NCBI RefSeq assembly: GCF_009604405.1
Contig: NZ_WEGK01000015.1
Location: 62,001-126,000 of the forward strand
Direction of reading: 5' to 3'
Length of the DNA stretch: 64,000 bases
DNA from: Nocardia macrotermitis
GTDB lineage: Bacteria > Actinomycetota > Actinomycetes > Mycobacteriales > Mycobacteriaceae
The notes beneath the pieces were generated by a model. That model had not been told where the DNA came from. It did no database searches and worked only from the letters and a program-made list of their open reading frames with translations. Of this stretch, positions 36,928 through 46,315 are shown piece by piece. Position 1 is the stretch's first letter; each line of letters starts with the position of its first letter. A program made the translations under genes and the position numbers.

Positions 36928-37086
36928 TCACTTGGTCTGCGCGGATGAAATCATCGATTTCGGAATAGTATTGGCGATCGGTGTGAACCCGCTGTGATCC
37001 GGCGTAGCGGGCTTGACGAATACGTACAAAACGAACGTGGCGATCCAGACGGCCACCAGGGCCGCGGTGGATTTACGCAGTTTCAC
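36928..37086 (-). CDS. Tiny single-pass membrane protein between mscS and ftsE
   Basis: 52 codons from GTG 37086, which lies inside the end of the mscS gene (overlap 37073-37086). Encodes a basic start (KLRKSTAA), one strong helix (LVAVWIATFVLYVFV) and a 28-residue polar extracytoplasmic tail (GFTPIANTIPKS). It is coupled to mscS and precedes ftsE by 76 bases. No family recognised. Confidence 0.65.
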   Translation of the reverse strand: MKLRKSTAALVAVWIATFVLYVFVKPATPDHSGFTPIANTIPKSMISSAQTK

Positions 37087-37933
37087 TCATGCCCTCCCGG
37101 CGCAACGCCGCAGCCACCCGCACCCGGAGCTCGCGGCCGACTTCGAACTGTTTGCCCGGCAGCGTCCGGGCAACCATGCGGATGTTCATCTGGTCGACGG
37201 TCAGATCCTCGAGACCCATCACCGTCGGCTCGTCCAGCAGTAGCGATTTGAGTTTCCGATCGGCGAACGCCTTCGCGCCGACGTCGTGCAGGATCTCGTT
37301 GACCCGGGTGATGTCCGAGCTCGCCGGCACCGGCACGTCGATCGCCGCGCGCGCCCAATCCTTCGACAGATTCGTGACTTTCACGATCTGACCGTTCGGC
37401 ACGATGATCACCTCACCGTCCGGGTTGCGCAGCGTGGTGATCCGCAACGTGATGTCCTCGACGGTCCCCTCGGCCGCGACCGCCTGACCGGTGACAGCGA
37501 TGCTCACCACATCGCCGAATCCGTACTGCCGCTCGGTGATCAGGAAGAATCCGGCCAGCAGATCCTGCACGATGCGTTGCGCGCCGAAACCGAGCGCGGC
37601 GCCGATCACCGCGGCCGGGGCGACCAGGCCGCCGAGCGGAAAGCCCAAGCGCTGCAACACTTCCAACGCCACCAGGAAGTAGACGATGGACAGCAGCACC
37701 CAGGTGACCACCTGCGCCAGCGCGTGCCGATGCTTGGCCGCCTCGGAGCGGACCAGCGAATCGCTGCCCACGAAACCGGCGTCGATCCGGCGGATGATCC
37801 GATCCCGGATGAACTGGGCGAACCGGCCGAACAGCATCGCGCCGATCACGAAGAGCACGATCTCCAGGCCGCCCGAACGCGCCCAGGAGCCCAGTCCGGC
37901 CAGGGTGGAACCGGCGGCGAGATTCGCGGTCAT
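37073..37933 (-). CDS. MscS-family small-conductance mechanosensitive channel
   Basis: 286 residues. Two or three N-terminal helices, then the pore-lining helix GLVAPAAVIGAALGFGAQ and the beta domain FFLITERQYGFGDVV, GTVEDITLRITTLRNPDGE and VPNGQIVKVTNLS. The family releases solutes on osmotic downshock. A homologous gene sits between prfB and ftsE in mycobacteria as I recall. Confidence 0.9.
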   Translation of the reverse strand: MTANLAAGSTLAGLGSWARSGGLEIVLFVIGAMLFGRFAQFIRDRIIRRIDAGFVGSDSLVRSEAAKHRHALAQVVTWVLLSIVYFLVALEVLQRLGFPLGGLVAPAAVIGAALGFGAQRIVQDLLAGFFLITERQYGFGDVVSIAVTGQAVAAEGTVEDITLRITTLRNPDGEVIIVPNGQIVKVTNLSKDWARAAIDVPVPASSDITRVNEILHDVGAKAFADRKLKSLLLDEPTVMGLEDLTVDQMNIRMVARTLPGKQFEVGRELRVRVAAALRREGMSETA

Positions 37934-38082
37934 CCCCTCACCTCTGCCGACCTCGGCCCACGCCCGTCAGAATCTGCCATGCTGCCACCCGAACACACGT
38001 CCAACAGGCTACTACGCCGCGCGCGCCGACCGAAACGTCGTGATTGCGTCGTGATTGGCGTCATCGGGCAGCAAACCGCGGA

Positions 38083-39201
<1,119 letters not shown>

Positions 39202-39439
39202 GATGTCCCAATCTACCGTCCGCGCTCGGCACGGTGAAATACGACGTCGGCGCGGCCGTAGCGGGCGGGTGCGCGGGCCGCGCGCCGATCGGACGGGGCG
39301 GGCCGGACGCCGTGCGAATCAGTCCCGGGGACAACGTATTCCGTTGGCCGTGCCGGTCCCGCTCACCGGGATCCATCGGTCCGCGGCGGTTGTAGCCTCG
39401 CAGGCTGTAGTCCGAGATCGACATCGACGAGGAGGTCGT

Positions 39440-39610
39440 ATGGGAGCGATGGGCACGGCTGTGCGCATATTCGGTGGCGGCGCGGCGCATCGGTCGTCGG
39501 CATCGTCCGGGCATCGGCGGCGCGACGGAGTCCGGCGGCGGCGAGGTGCGATCGTGAACGCGGCGGCGCGGCGCGTGTCGAAGTCCGTTCCCGGGGCGGT
39601 GTGGTCGTGA
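39440..39610 (+). CDS. Small basic ORF translationally coupled to the SDR gene
   Basis: 56 codons from ATG 39440, with GGAGG 5 bases upstream, the best ribosome binding site in this stretch. The product is Arg-rich (AAHRSSASSGHRRRDGVRRR) with no recognised family. Its TGA overlaps the GTG of the SDR gene (GTGA at 39607-39610). Either a real small basic protein or a leader that sets SDR translation. Confidence 0.5.
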   Translation: MGAMGTAVRIFGGGAAHRSSASSGHRRRDGVRRRRGAIVNAAARRVSKSVPGAVWS

Positions 39611-40410
39611 GTGTTCTGGCTGTGACCGGCAGTGCGTCGGGTATCGGTGCGGCGGTTCGCGCGCATCTGGAGAAGGCCGGGCATCGGGTGATCGGTGTGG
39701 ATCTGCGCGACGCCGATGTCACCGCGGATCTGTCCACCGCCGACGGCCGGGCCCACGCGATCGCGGAGATCACGCGGTTGAGTGAGGGCACGCTCGACGG
39801 CTTCCTGCCGTTCGCCGGCGTTGCCGCGGCGACCGGGCGTCCGGGTGATCTGCTCGTCTCGGTCAACTACTTCGGTGCGATCGCCGTACTCGAGGGCATC
39901 CTGCCGCTGCTGCGTAATTCCGAGTCGGCGTCCGTCGTGCTGGTGTCGTCGAATTCCACGACGACGCAACCGAATTGGCCGGTCGATCTGGCCGAGGCGT
40001 GCCTGGCCGGCGACGAGGCGCGGGCCCGCGAGATCGCGAACTCCTTCGGCGAATGGGGTGCGATCCAGGCGTATCCGGCCACCAAGGCGGCACTGGCCTG
40101 GTACGCGCGGACGCGGTCGGCGGAGTTGATCAAGGACGGCATCCGGATCAACGCCATCGCGCCCGGCATCATCGACACCCCGATGACGCAGGAGGGCAGT
40201 ACCGATCCGCTGACCGGCGCGGGGATGAAAGGCTTCCTGGACCAGACGCCGATCGGCCGCGCCGGACGTCCGGAGGAGATCGCCGAACTGGCCGGATTCC
40301 TGATCTCGGACAGGGCCTCGTTCTTCGTCGGCTCGGTGATCTTCTGCGACGGCGGCATCGACGCGGCGTTCCGGGGTAAGGACTGGCCCGCGGTGTGGAG
40401 CTTCGAGTAG
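39607..40410 (+). CDS. Short-chain dehydrogenase/reductase
   Basis: 267 residues from GTG 39607. Cofactor motif TGSASGIGAAV (about 7-17), then DLRDADV, and the catalytic YPATK (Tyr about 160, Lys about 164), with INAIAPGIIDTPM. The Asp-containing second strand suggests NAD preference. Resembles the 3-alpha-hydroxysteroid dehydrogenase-like SDR branch. Coupled to a small upstream ORF. Confidence 0.88.
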   Translation: MSVLAVTGSASGIGAAVRAHLEKAGHRVIGVDLRDADVTADLSTADGRAHAIAEITRLSEGTLDGFLPFAGVAAATGRPGDLLVSVNYFGAIAVLEGILPLLRNSESASVVLVSSNSTTTQPNWPVDLAEACLAGDEARAREIANSFGEWGAIQAYPATKAALAWYARTRSAELIKDGIRINAIAPGIIDTPMTQEGSTDPLTGAGMKGFLDQTPIGRAGRPEEIAELAGFLISDRASFFVGSVIFCDGGIDAAFRGKDWPAVWSFE

Positions 40411-40438
40411 CCCGCGGCGTCCCCGGTAACCTGGGTCC

Positions 40439-41224
40439 GTGACCGACCACACCGCCGATCTGGACCTTGCCCTGCGTCTCGCCGAGGAGGCCGACGCGAT
40501 CACCCGCGATCGGTTCGGGGCGTTGGACCTGCGGGTCGACAGCAAGCCCGATCTGACGCCGGTCTCCGATGCCGACCTGGCCGTGGAGAAGGCGTTGCGG
40601 GCGACGCTGGGCCGGTACTGCCCGACGGACGCGGTGCTGGGCGAGGAGTTCGGCGGCAGTGCCGAATTCTCCGGTCGCCAGTGGGTGATCGACCCGATCG
40701 ACGGCACCAAGAATTTCGTGCGCGGCGTCCCGGTGTGGGCGACGCTGATCGCGCTGCTCGAGGACGGCGTTCCGGTGGTGGGCGTCGTCAGCGCGCCCGC
40801 ACTGTTCCGGCGCTGGTGGGCAGCCACCGGCTCCGGCGCCTGGACGAGCGTGAATTTCGGTGAGCCGCAGGCGATCTCGGTATCCGAGGTGGCCGAACTG
40901 AGCGCCGCCAGCCTGGCCATCTCCAGCCTGTCCGGCTGGCGCGATCTGGGCCTGCGCGACCAGCTCGTCGCCCTCACCGACGAGGTCTGGCGCACCCGCG
41001 GCTACGGCGACTTCTACAGCTACTGCCTGCTGGCCGAGGGCGCGGTCGACATCGCCACCGAACCGGAGGTCTCCCTATGGGACCTGGCCCCCCTGGACGT
41101 CCTCGTCCGCGAAGCCGGCGGCACCTTCACCGCCCTGAACGGCACCCCCGGCCCCCACACCGGCAGCGCCGTAGCCACCAACACCCTCCTCCACGACCAG
41201 GTCCTCACCCGCCTGAAGAAGTGA
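40439..41224 (+). CDS. hisN: Inositol-monophosphatase-fold histidinol-phosphatase
   Basis: 261 residues, GTG start. Metal-binding motifs: GEEFG, then WVIDPIDGTKNFVRGVPVWA, and late WDLAPLDVLVREAGG. The closest mycobacterial match in this gene context (before fadE24-fadE23) is Rv3137, described as histidinol-phosphatase HisN of histidine biosynthesis. Inositol monophosphatase activity is the alternative. Confidence 0.8.
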   Translation: MTDHTADLDLALRLAEEADAITRDRFGALDLRVDSKPDLTPVSDADLAVEKALRATLGRYCPTDAVLGEEFGGSAEFSGRQWVIDPIDGTKNFVRGVPVWATLIALLEDGVPVVGVVSAPALFRRWWAATGSGAWTSVNFGEPQAISVSEVAELSAASLAISSLSGWRDLGLRDQLVALTDEVWRTRGYGDFYSYCLLAEGAVDIATEPEVSLWDLAPLDVLVREAGGTFTALNGTPGPHTGSAVATNTLLHDQVLTRLKK

Positions 41225-41586
41225 GATCTCGCCTGGGACAGCGGTATTCGGCTTTCCCGGGCTCCCATACCCGCCTTCGGCACCAGGAATCGACGGCTGT
41301 CGAAATCGATGCTGTTCGACCATCATGTGTATCCGATGCGGCAGTTGCTGCCCGGGCGCACGCGCCTCCATGCGGGTCACCCGTACCCAGAAATCACTTC
41401 GTCGAAACGGGATCGGATCCGGCGGAAAACTGGCGACGGACCGCCTCGGACCAGGGCGTTCCGATGGGGCCGATGGGGAATTTGCTCCCGGTTGGCGGCT
41501 TTCTTACTCTGGAGTAAGATAGACTTACTCTCAAGTAAGAAGCTGGGACCACCCGATCACCCCACACCCCGAGAAGACTGGTGATT
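41225..41586. other. Intergenic region upstream of fadE24
   Basis: 362 bases without a convincing gene. The right end carries two tandem palindromes (41503-41539) and the fadE24 promoter; I see no clear element in the rest. In mycobacteria a pflA gene lies at this point as I recall; none is visible here. Confidence 0.5.
41503..41539 (+). promoter_or_regulatory. Two tandem palindromic operators upstream of fadE24
   Basis: CTTACTC-TG-GAGTAAG (41503-41518) is perfect; CTTACTC-TC-AAGTAAG (41524-41539) has one mismatch. Their centres are 21 bases apart, two helical turns, so two dimers would bind the same face of DNA. Typical of a TetR-family fatty-acid or lipid regulator; no such gene is adjacent. 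Confidence 0.75.
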
Positions 41587-42972
41587 ATGAGCACTCGAGA
41601 CACCGCAGCGACGCGACGTCCGGATTCCGCTGTCGGCCTGAATCCGGTCAAGCGCGACTGGATGGGTACCGCCATGCGGGTCATGACGACCATCACGGGC
41701 TCGGAACTGGCCGAGAAGTACAACCTGCGCAAGCCCATCGAGCGAATCACCTACGAGGGCACCAGGACCGGGTTCCGCACCCTGGGCGCGGCCACCCGCG
41801 CGTTCGGCAAGGTCGCCGGTGGGGGCAAGCCGAAACGCCTGCCCGCCAACGAGTCCCGGCACAAGGACTACTTCGACCTCACCCCGTCCGACGAGCAGCA
41901 GATGATCGTCGAGACGGTGCGCGACTTCGCCGGGGAGATCCTGCGCCCGGCCGCCCACGACGCCGACGGCGCGGCCAAGGCCCCGCAGGATCTGCTCGAG
42001 CGCGCCGCCGAACTCGGCATCACCCTGATCAACGTGCCCGAGGAGCTCGACGGCGCGGCCAGCGAACGCGGTGCGGTCACCAATTCCCTTGTCGCGGAGG
42101 CACTCGCGCACGGCGACATGGGTCTGGCGCTGCCGATCCTGGCCCCCTCGGGTGTGGCGGTCACGCTGTCCCAGTGGGGTACCGACGCGCAGCAGAAGAC
42201 CTATCTGGGCGCGTTCACCGGTGAGAACGTCCCGCAGTCCTCGGTGGTGATCAGCGAGCCGCGCGCGCTGTTCGATCCGTTCGCGTTGTCCACCAAGGCA
42301 ACTCGCTCGCCCAGCGGCTTCCGGCTCAACGGCGTCAAGAGCCTGGTCCCGGCCGCCGGTGACGCCGAGCTGTTCATCGTCGGCGCCGAACTCGACGGCC
42401 GCCCAGCGCTTTTCGTGGTCGAATCGAACACCCCGGGTGTGGTGGTCGAGGCCGATCCGAGCATGGGTCTGCGGGCCGCGGGTCTGGGTCGGCTGATCCT
42501 GGACAACGTCCCGGTCGCCACCGACGCGTTGCTCGGTGACGGCGACACCGCCCAGCACGCCGAGGACTACGCCGACGCGGTGCGCCTGGCCCGGCTGGGT
42601 TGGGCCTCGCTGGCGGCGGGAACCGCCGGCGCCGTGCTGGATTACGTCAAGCCGTATGTGAAGGAGCGCGAGGCGTTCGGCGAGCCGATCGCGCATCGCC
42701 AGGCCGTCGCCTTCATGGTCGCCAACATCGCCATCGAGCTGGACGGCATCCGCCTGGTCACGCTGCGTGGCGCCTCCCGCGCCGAGCAGGGCCTGTCCTT
42801 CGCCCGCGAGGCCGCCCTGGCCAAGAAGCTGGCCACCGACAAGGGCATGCAGATCGGCCTGGACGGTGTGCAGCTGCTCGGCGGCCACGGATTCACCAAG
42901 GAGCACCCGGTCGAGCGCTGGTACCGCGATCTGCGCGCCATCGGCATCGCCGAGGGCGTCGTGCTGGTCTGA
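41587..42972 (+). CDS. fadE24: Acyl-CoA dehydrogenase, FadE24 type
   Basis: 461 residues from ATG 41587; GTG 41581 is an alternative because GAGAAG lies 4 bases before it. A 100-residue N-terminal extension precedes the fold. Flavoprotein features: SGFRLNGVKSLVPAAGDAEL, and the C-terminal helices QLLGGHGFTKEHPVERWYRD. Gene order hisN-fadE24-fadE23 matches M. tuberculosis Rv3137-Rv3140. FAD-dependent oxidation of an acyl-CoA, possibly as a heteromer with FadE23. Confidence 0.88.
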   Translation: MSTRDTAATRRPDSAVGLNPVKRDWMGTAMRVMTTITGSELAEKYNLRKPIERITYEGTRTGFRTLGAATRAFGKVAGGGKPKRLPANESRHKDYFDLTPSDEQQMIVETVRDFAGEILRPAAHDADGAAKAPQDLLERAAELGITLINVPEELDGAASERGAVTNSLVAEALAHGDMGLALPILAPSGVAVTLSQWGTDAQQKTYLGAFTGENVPQSSVVISEPRALFDPFALSTKATRSPSGFRLNGVKSLVPAAGDAELFIVGAELDGRPALFVVESNTPGVVVEADPSMGLRAAGLGRLILDNVPVATDALLGDGDTAQHAEDYADAVRLARLGWASLAAGTAGAVLDYVKPYVKEREAFGEPIAHRQAVAFMVANIAIELDGIRLVTLRGASRAEQGLSFAREAALAKKLATDKGMQIGLDGVQLLGGHGFTKEHPVERWYRDLRAIGIAEGVVLV

Positions 42973-43038
42973 CAATCCCGAACCAACCGGTGTCGCGCGG
43001 GTAGTCCCGCGACCCATCCCCTCGATGGAGCCGAACCC

Positions 43039-44280
43039 ATGATCAATCTCGAACTTCCGAAGAAGCTGCGGGCCAGCGCGAATCAGGCCCACCAGGTCGC
43101 CGCGGAGATCTTCCGCCCGGCCTCGCGCAAATACGATCTGGCCGAACACGAGTACCCGGTCGAGCTGGACACCATGGCCGCCATGGTGGAGGGCCTGGCC
43201 GACTCCGGCACGCAGGACATCTCCGGCGCGACCGGCGGCCGCAAAACCGAGGGCAAGACCGAGGGCGAGGACAAGGTCCACGCCACCGAGCTGCTCGGAA
43301 ACTCCAACGGCGGCAACATGTCCGCGCTGCTGAACGCCCTCGAGACCTCGTGGGGCGACGTCGGGCTGATGCTCTCGATCCCGTATCAGGGCCTGGGCAA
43401 CGCCGCCATCGCCGCGGTCGCCACCGACGAGCAGTTGGAGCGTTTCGGCAAGGTGTGGGCCGCGATGGCCATCACCGAACCCTCCTTCGGCTCCGACTCG
43501 GCCGCGGTGACCACCACGGCCACCCTCGACGGCGACGAGTGGGTCCTCAACGGCACCAAGATCTTCGTCACCGCGGGCTCGCGCGCCACCCACATCGTGG
43601 TGTGGGCCTCGGTCGACAAGAGCAAGGGCCGCGCGGCCATCAAATCCTTCGTCGTGCCGCGCGACGCCCCCGGCCTGACCGTGGCGCGCCTCGAGCACAA
43701 GCTCGGCATCAAGGCGTCGGACACCGCCGAGTTGCGGCTCGAGGACTGCCGGATCCCGAAGGACAACATCCTGGGCAGTCCGGAAGTCAACGTGGAGAAG
43801 GGTTTTGCCGGGGTCATGCAGACCTTCGACAACACCCGCCCACTGGTCGCCGCGATGGCCATCGGCGTCGGCCGCGCCGCCCTCGAGGAACTGCGCACCA
43901 TCCTCACCGAGGCCGGCGTCGCGATCTCCTACGACACCCCCGCCATGAACCAGCACGCCGCCGCCGCGGAATTCCTTCGCCTGGAAGCGGATTGGGAAGC
44001 CGCCTACCTGCTCGCCCTGCGCGCAGGCTGGATGGCCGACAACAAGAAGCCCAACTCCCTCGAGGCCTCCATGTCCAAGGCCAAAGCGGGCCGCATGGGC
44101 ACCGACGTCACCCTCAAGGCCGTCGAATTGGCCGGCGCCCTCGGCTATTCCGAGCGCACCCTCCTCGAGAAGTGGAGCCGCGACTCGAAGATCCTGGACA
44201 TCTTCGAAGGCACCCAACAGATCCAGCAACTCATCGTCGCTCGGCGAGTGTTGGAACTCTCCAGCACTGAGCTGAAATAG
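43039..44280 (+). CDS. fadE23: Acyl-CoA dehydrogenase, FadE23 type
   Basis: 413 residues. Motifs: AMAITEPSFGSDSAAVTTTA (flavin and substrate pocket), WVLNGTKIFVTAGSRATHIV, and EKWSRDSKILDIFEGTQQIQ at the C-terminus. A KTEGKTEGED insertion lies near residue 77. 66 bases after fadE24; probably one operon. A perfect hairpin terminator follows. Confidence 0.88.
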   Translation: MINLELPKKLRASANQAHQVAAEIFRPASRKYDLAEHEYPVELDTMAAMVEGLADSGTQDISGATGGRKTEGKTEGEDKVHATELLGNSNGGNMSALLNALETSWGDVGLMLSIPYQGLGNAAIAAVATDEQLERFGKVWAAMAITEPSFGSDSAAVTTTATLDGDEWVLNGTKIFVTAGSRATHIVVWASVDKSKGRAAIKSFVVPRDAPGLTVARLEHKLGIKASDTAELRLEDCRIPKDNILGSPEVNVEKGFAGVMQTFDNTRPLVAAMAIGVGRAALEELRTILTEAGVAISYDTPAMNQHAAAAEFLRLEADWEAAYLLALRAGWMADNKKPNSLEASMSKAKAGRMGTDVTLKAVELAGALGYSERTLLEKWSRDSKILDIFEGTQQIQQLIVARRVLELSSTELK

Positions 44281-44292
44281 GCTGTCGCGCAA

Positions 44293-44336
44293 TGAAAGCC
44301 GGTGCAAGCCCACCCTGCGGCCTGCACCGGCTTTCA
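44293..44336 (+). terminator. Terminator after fadE23
   Basis: TGAAAGCCGGTGCA (44293-44306) pairs perfectly with TGCACCGGCTTTCA (44323-44336), a 14-bp stem with a 16-base loop, followed by CTTTG. Confidence 0.85.
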
Positions 44337-44376
44337 CTTTGATCAGCACCAATCCGCTTGTCGCGCGGGTCGCAGA

Positions 44377-44628
44377 TCACTCCGGCGTGTACTCGCCGTA
44401 CCCGTTCAGCTTCGGATACGTCACAGCCGTGATCTCGTGCGTCGCATCCATGAGCGCCCGGATGACCGGATGTTCCGGGCCGAGATACGGATTCACGCTC
44501 TCGGCCATCTTCTGAAGCTGGTCCCGAAGCGGATCGGAGAAGTCACGCGGGAGCTTGCCCGGGAATTCCGGCGGACTCTTCGGATCTATCGGATACTGCA
44601 CCGGCTCGATCGGCTCATCATCGAACAT
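44377..44628 (-). CDS. Hypothetical protein, acidic and proline-rich
   Basis: 83 residues, ATG preceded by GAGAGGGCAGC. Pro-rich first third (VQYPIDPKSPPEFPGKLP), then helical, no signal or membrane helix. 9 bases after the upstream secreted-protein gene, whose stop codon overlaps this gene's ribosome binding site, so the two form an operon. No family recognised. Confidence 0.65.
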   Translation of the reverse strand: MFDDEPIEPVQYPIDPKSPPEFPGKLPRDFSDPLRDQLQKMAESVNPYLGPEHPVIRALMDATHEITAVTYPKLNGYGEYTPE

Positions 44629-44637
44629 GCTGCCCTC

Positions 44638-45081
44638 TCAGAATCGGGGGTTACACACGGACGTCGGTACATCCACACTTCCAGATCGGCTGCCCCAGTG
44701 GAACTCGTGACCTTGGATGCCGCCCCGGATCGAGACAGCGATCCGCCATGTGCCGGCGTAGCAGGCCGCCGACACCTTGTAGTGCCGTCTCCCGGTCCCC
44801 CACGAGCCGGGAATGGTCGAGTCCGGCTGGGATACCGACGCAACTTCCCACCGGCCCGAGTCCTGCCATTCCAGCGCGAGAGTAACTACGTGACGGTCCG
44901 GCGGCACGTCGCACGCCGCAACCCCTTCGCCGATGATCCGAGGTGAGAACACCGAGGGCGTACTCGGACTGAATTCGAAGTCGCAGTCTTTGGCTGCATG
45001 CGCCGGACAAGCGCCGACCGTGAGCGCTGGACTCACTCCGACGAGTGCTGCGACGAGAAGCGGGATGATTCGCGTATTCAC
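44638..45081 (-). CDS. Hypothetical secreted protein
   Basis: 147 residues from GTG 45081 with AAGGGG upstream. Signal peptide about 1-28 (IIPLLVAALVGVSPALTVG), cleavage likely after AHA. The mature part has four cysteines (DCDF, AACDV, SAACYAG, VCNPRF) that could form two disulfides, and a beta-rich pattern. No family recognised. Operon with the 83-residue protein downstream. Confidence 0.68.
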   Translation of the reverse strand: MNTRIIPLLVAALVGVSPALTVGACPAHAAKDCDFEFSPSTPSVFSPRIIGEGVAACDVPPDRHVVTLALEWQDSGRWEVASVSQPDSTIPGSWGTGRRHYKVSAACYAGTWRIAVSIRGGIQGHEFHWGSRSGSVDVPTSVCNPRF

Positions 45082-45124
45082 TTGTCCCCCTTGATATTTC
45101 GATTACCTAGTTGGCTGAACACTC

Positions 45125-45199
45125 TCACCCCCGATGAGGCCAGAGCAGCAAAGCGAAGAACGCCGCCAACGGCACACCGAAGGCCAGGCACAGCCCCAT
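45125..45199 (-). CDS. Tiny hydrophobic membrane peptide
   Basis: 24 codons from ATG 45199. Reads one membrane helix (CLAFGVPLAAFFALLLW) with a short PHRG tail. Its ATG overlaps the TGA of the upstream 25-codon ORF as TGATG, so it is probably translated by coupling. The size and layout suit a small envelope peptide; function unknown. Confidence 0.45.
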   Translation of the reverse strand: MGLCLAFGVPLAAFFALLLWPHRG

Positions 45200-45276
45200 C
45201 ACGCGGTCACCGGATGGCGTCGATCAACCACGTAATACCTTGTGCCACTGTGTTGTTCGTGTCCATACGCGGTCAT
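45199..45276 (-). CDS. Tiny ORF coupled to the membrane peptide
   Basis: 25 codons from ATG 45276, with AGGGGG about 7 bases upstream. Product polar and aromatic (TAYGHEQHSGTRYYVVDRR). Its TGA overlaps the next ATG. May be a real peptide or a leader for the membrane peptide. Confidence 0.42.
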   Translation of the reverse strand: MTAYGHEQHSGTRYYVVDRRHPVTA

Positions 45277-45501
45277 CTCGAACCCCCTGTAGTAGGTCGA
45301 TGGAAAGCAACCCGGGGCCGAGCCTCTCCTCACCGGCCCCGGGCGCTGGTTCGAAGCTACGAAGCACCACCCCGGGCGGTCTACAAACTTGCCACTACTT
45401 GCCAATACTGGTCTTGTTCTCGTACGAACCCAGCACATACACGGCACTATGAGATACATGGGCCGCAAGTAGTGGCACACACTTGGACGAGAGGCATAGC
45501 C

Positions 45502-45831
45502 ATGCGTTTGACGTTCCTGGGCAAAGGCGGATCGAACAGGGATGGTTGCCCCACGCTGTACGCGACCGACCAAGGCAGCTACGTGGCTGTCGGGTGGCAA
45601 ACGGACGACCCGGATGTGTTCGAGATTCCACACTTGCTACTCGGGTTCGCGGAACCGGGATACTTCATCGGTGCCCCACTGACCGACACCGGCCGGGGAA
45701 CCTTCCAGCTGACCGGTCGACCGATCACGGACCCGGATACGCTCGAGCAGATGACGATGGAAACCTACGAGACAGCCATCGAGGTACCGCGTATGGAAAG
45801 GACCTACTTTGGAACTCCGGCCGACTACTGA
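45502..45831 (+). CDS. Conserved actinobacterial hypothetical protein of a DUF6879/DUF5753 cluster
   Basis: 109 residues, ATG with GAGAGG upstream. Pattern MRLTFLGKGG, CPTLYATDQGSYVAVGWQTD and TMETYETAIEVPR is a recurrent small actinobacterial family seen next to DUF6879 genes. No signal peptide. Overlaps the next gene by 23 bases. First gene of a three-gene operon. Confidence 0.72.
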   Translation: MRLTFLGKGGSNRDGCPTLYATDQGSYVAVGWQTDDPDVFEIPHLLLGFAEPGYFIGAPLTDTGRGTFQLTGRPITDPDTLEQMTMETYETAIEVPRMERTYFGTPADY

Positions 45832-46315
45832 GCTACTGCGTGAATGCCGCTCGGAGGTATTCCATTTGGAGGTTCGGGACGCGTACGGAGTGCCCGACGA
45901 AGACGAAGCTTTCCGCGCATTCATCAATGACGAACCGTACGACTACCGGACATGGTTCCACGACTGGTACACGTTCGTTGCAGACCTCACTGCGCGCGGA
46001 GTTTCCGTCAGCAGGGTTCGGGTGATATCCGTACCACATAGTGTGTATCAACGGTGGTCGCTGGTTATCGCTGCCCTCAATGTCGAGGCAGGTGAAGACG
46101 TACGGTATATACCCCGACATTTGGCCGGGGAAGTCCCTGCCGACGATTACTGGTTGCTGGACAACGAAGCAGTTGCATTCAACCTGTCGGATAAAAATGG
46201 CCGAGGCATCGGAAAATCAGCCGTGACCACCGACCCTGTAATTGTTGGTCAATGCCTCCGAATCAAAGAGCGACTCTGGGGCATGTCGGCTCCGTACGCC
46301 GAATACGCACAGTGA
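45809..46315 (+). CDS. DUF6879 family protein
   Basis: 168 residues from a TTG start with AAAGGA upstream. Family pattern: ECRSEVFHLEVRDAYGV, ARGVSVSRVRVISVPHSVYQ, and PADDYWLLDNEAVAFNLS. The family partners XRE/DUF5753 regulators in Streptomyces and Nocardia. Biochemical role unknown; toxin-like or signalling functions have been proposed by context only. Overlaps the regulator start as GTGA. Confidence 0.75.
   Translation: MELRPTTELLRECRSEVFHLEVRDAYGVPDEDEAFRAFINDEPYDYRTWFHDWYTFVADLTARGVSVSRVRVISVPHSVYQRWSLVIAALNVEAGEDVRYIPRHLAGEVPADDYWLLDNEAVAFNLSDKNGRGIGKSAVTTDPVIVGQCLRIKERLWGMSAPYAEYAQ

Noticed and set aside
41557..44352. 931-codon open frame on the minus strand
   Set aside because: It is antisense to fadE24 and fadE23, both of which show complete family motifs. 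High-GC DNA leaves long open antisense frames; no motif or ribosome binding site supports it.
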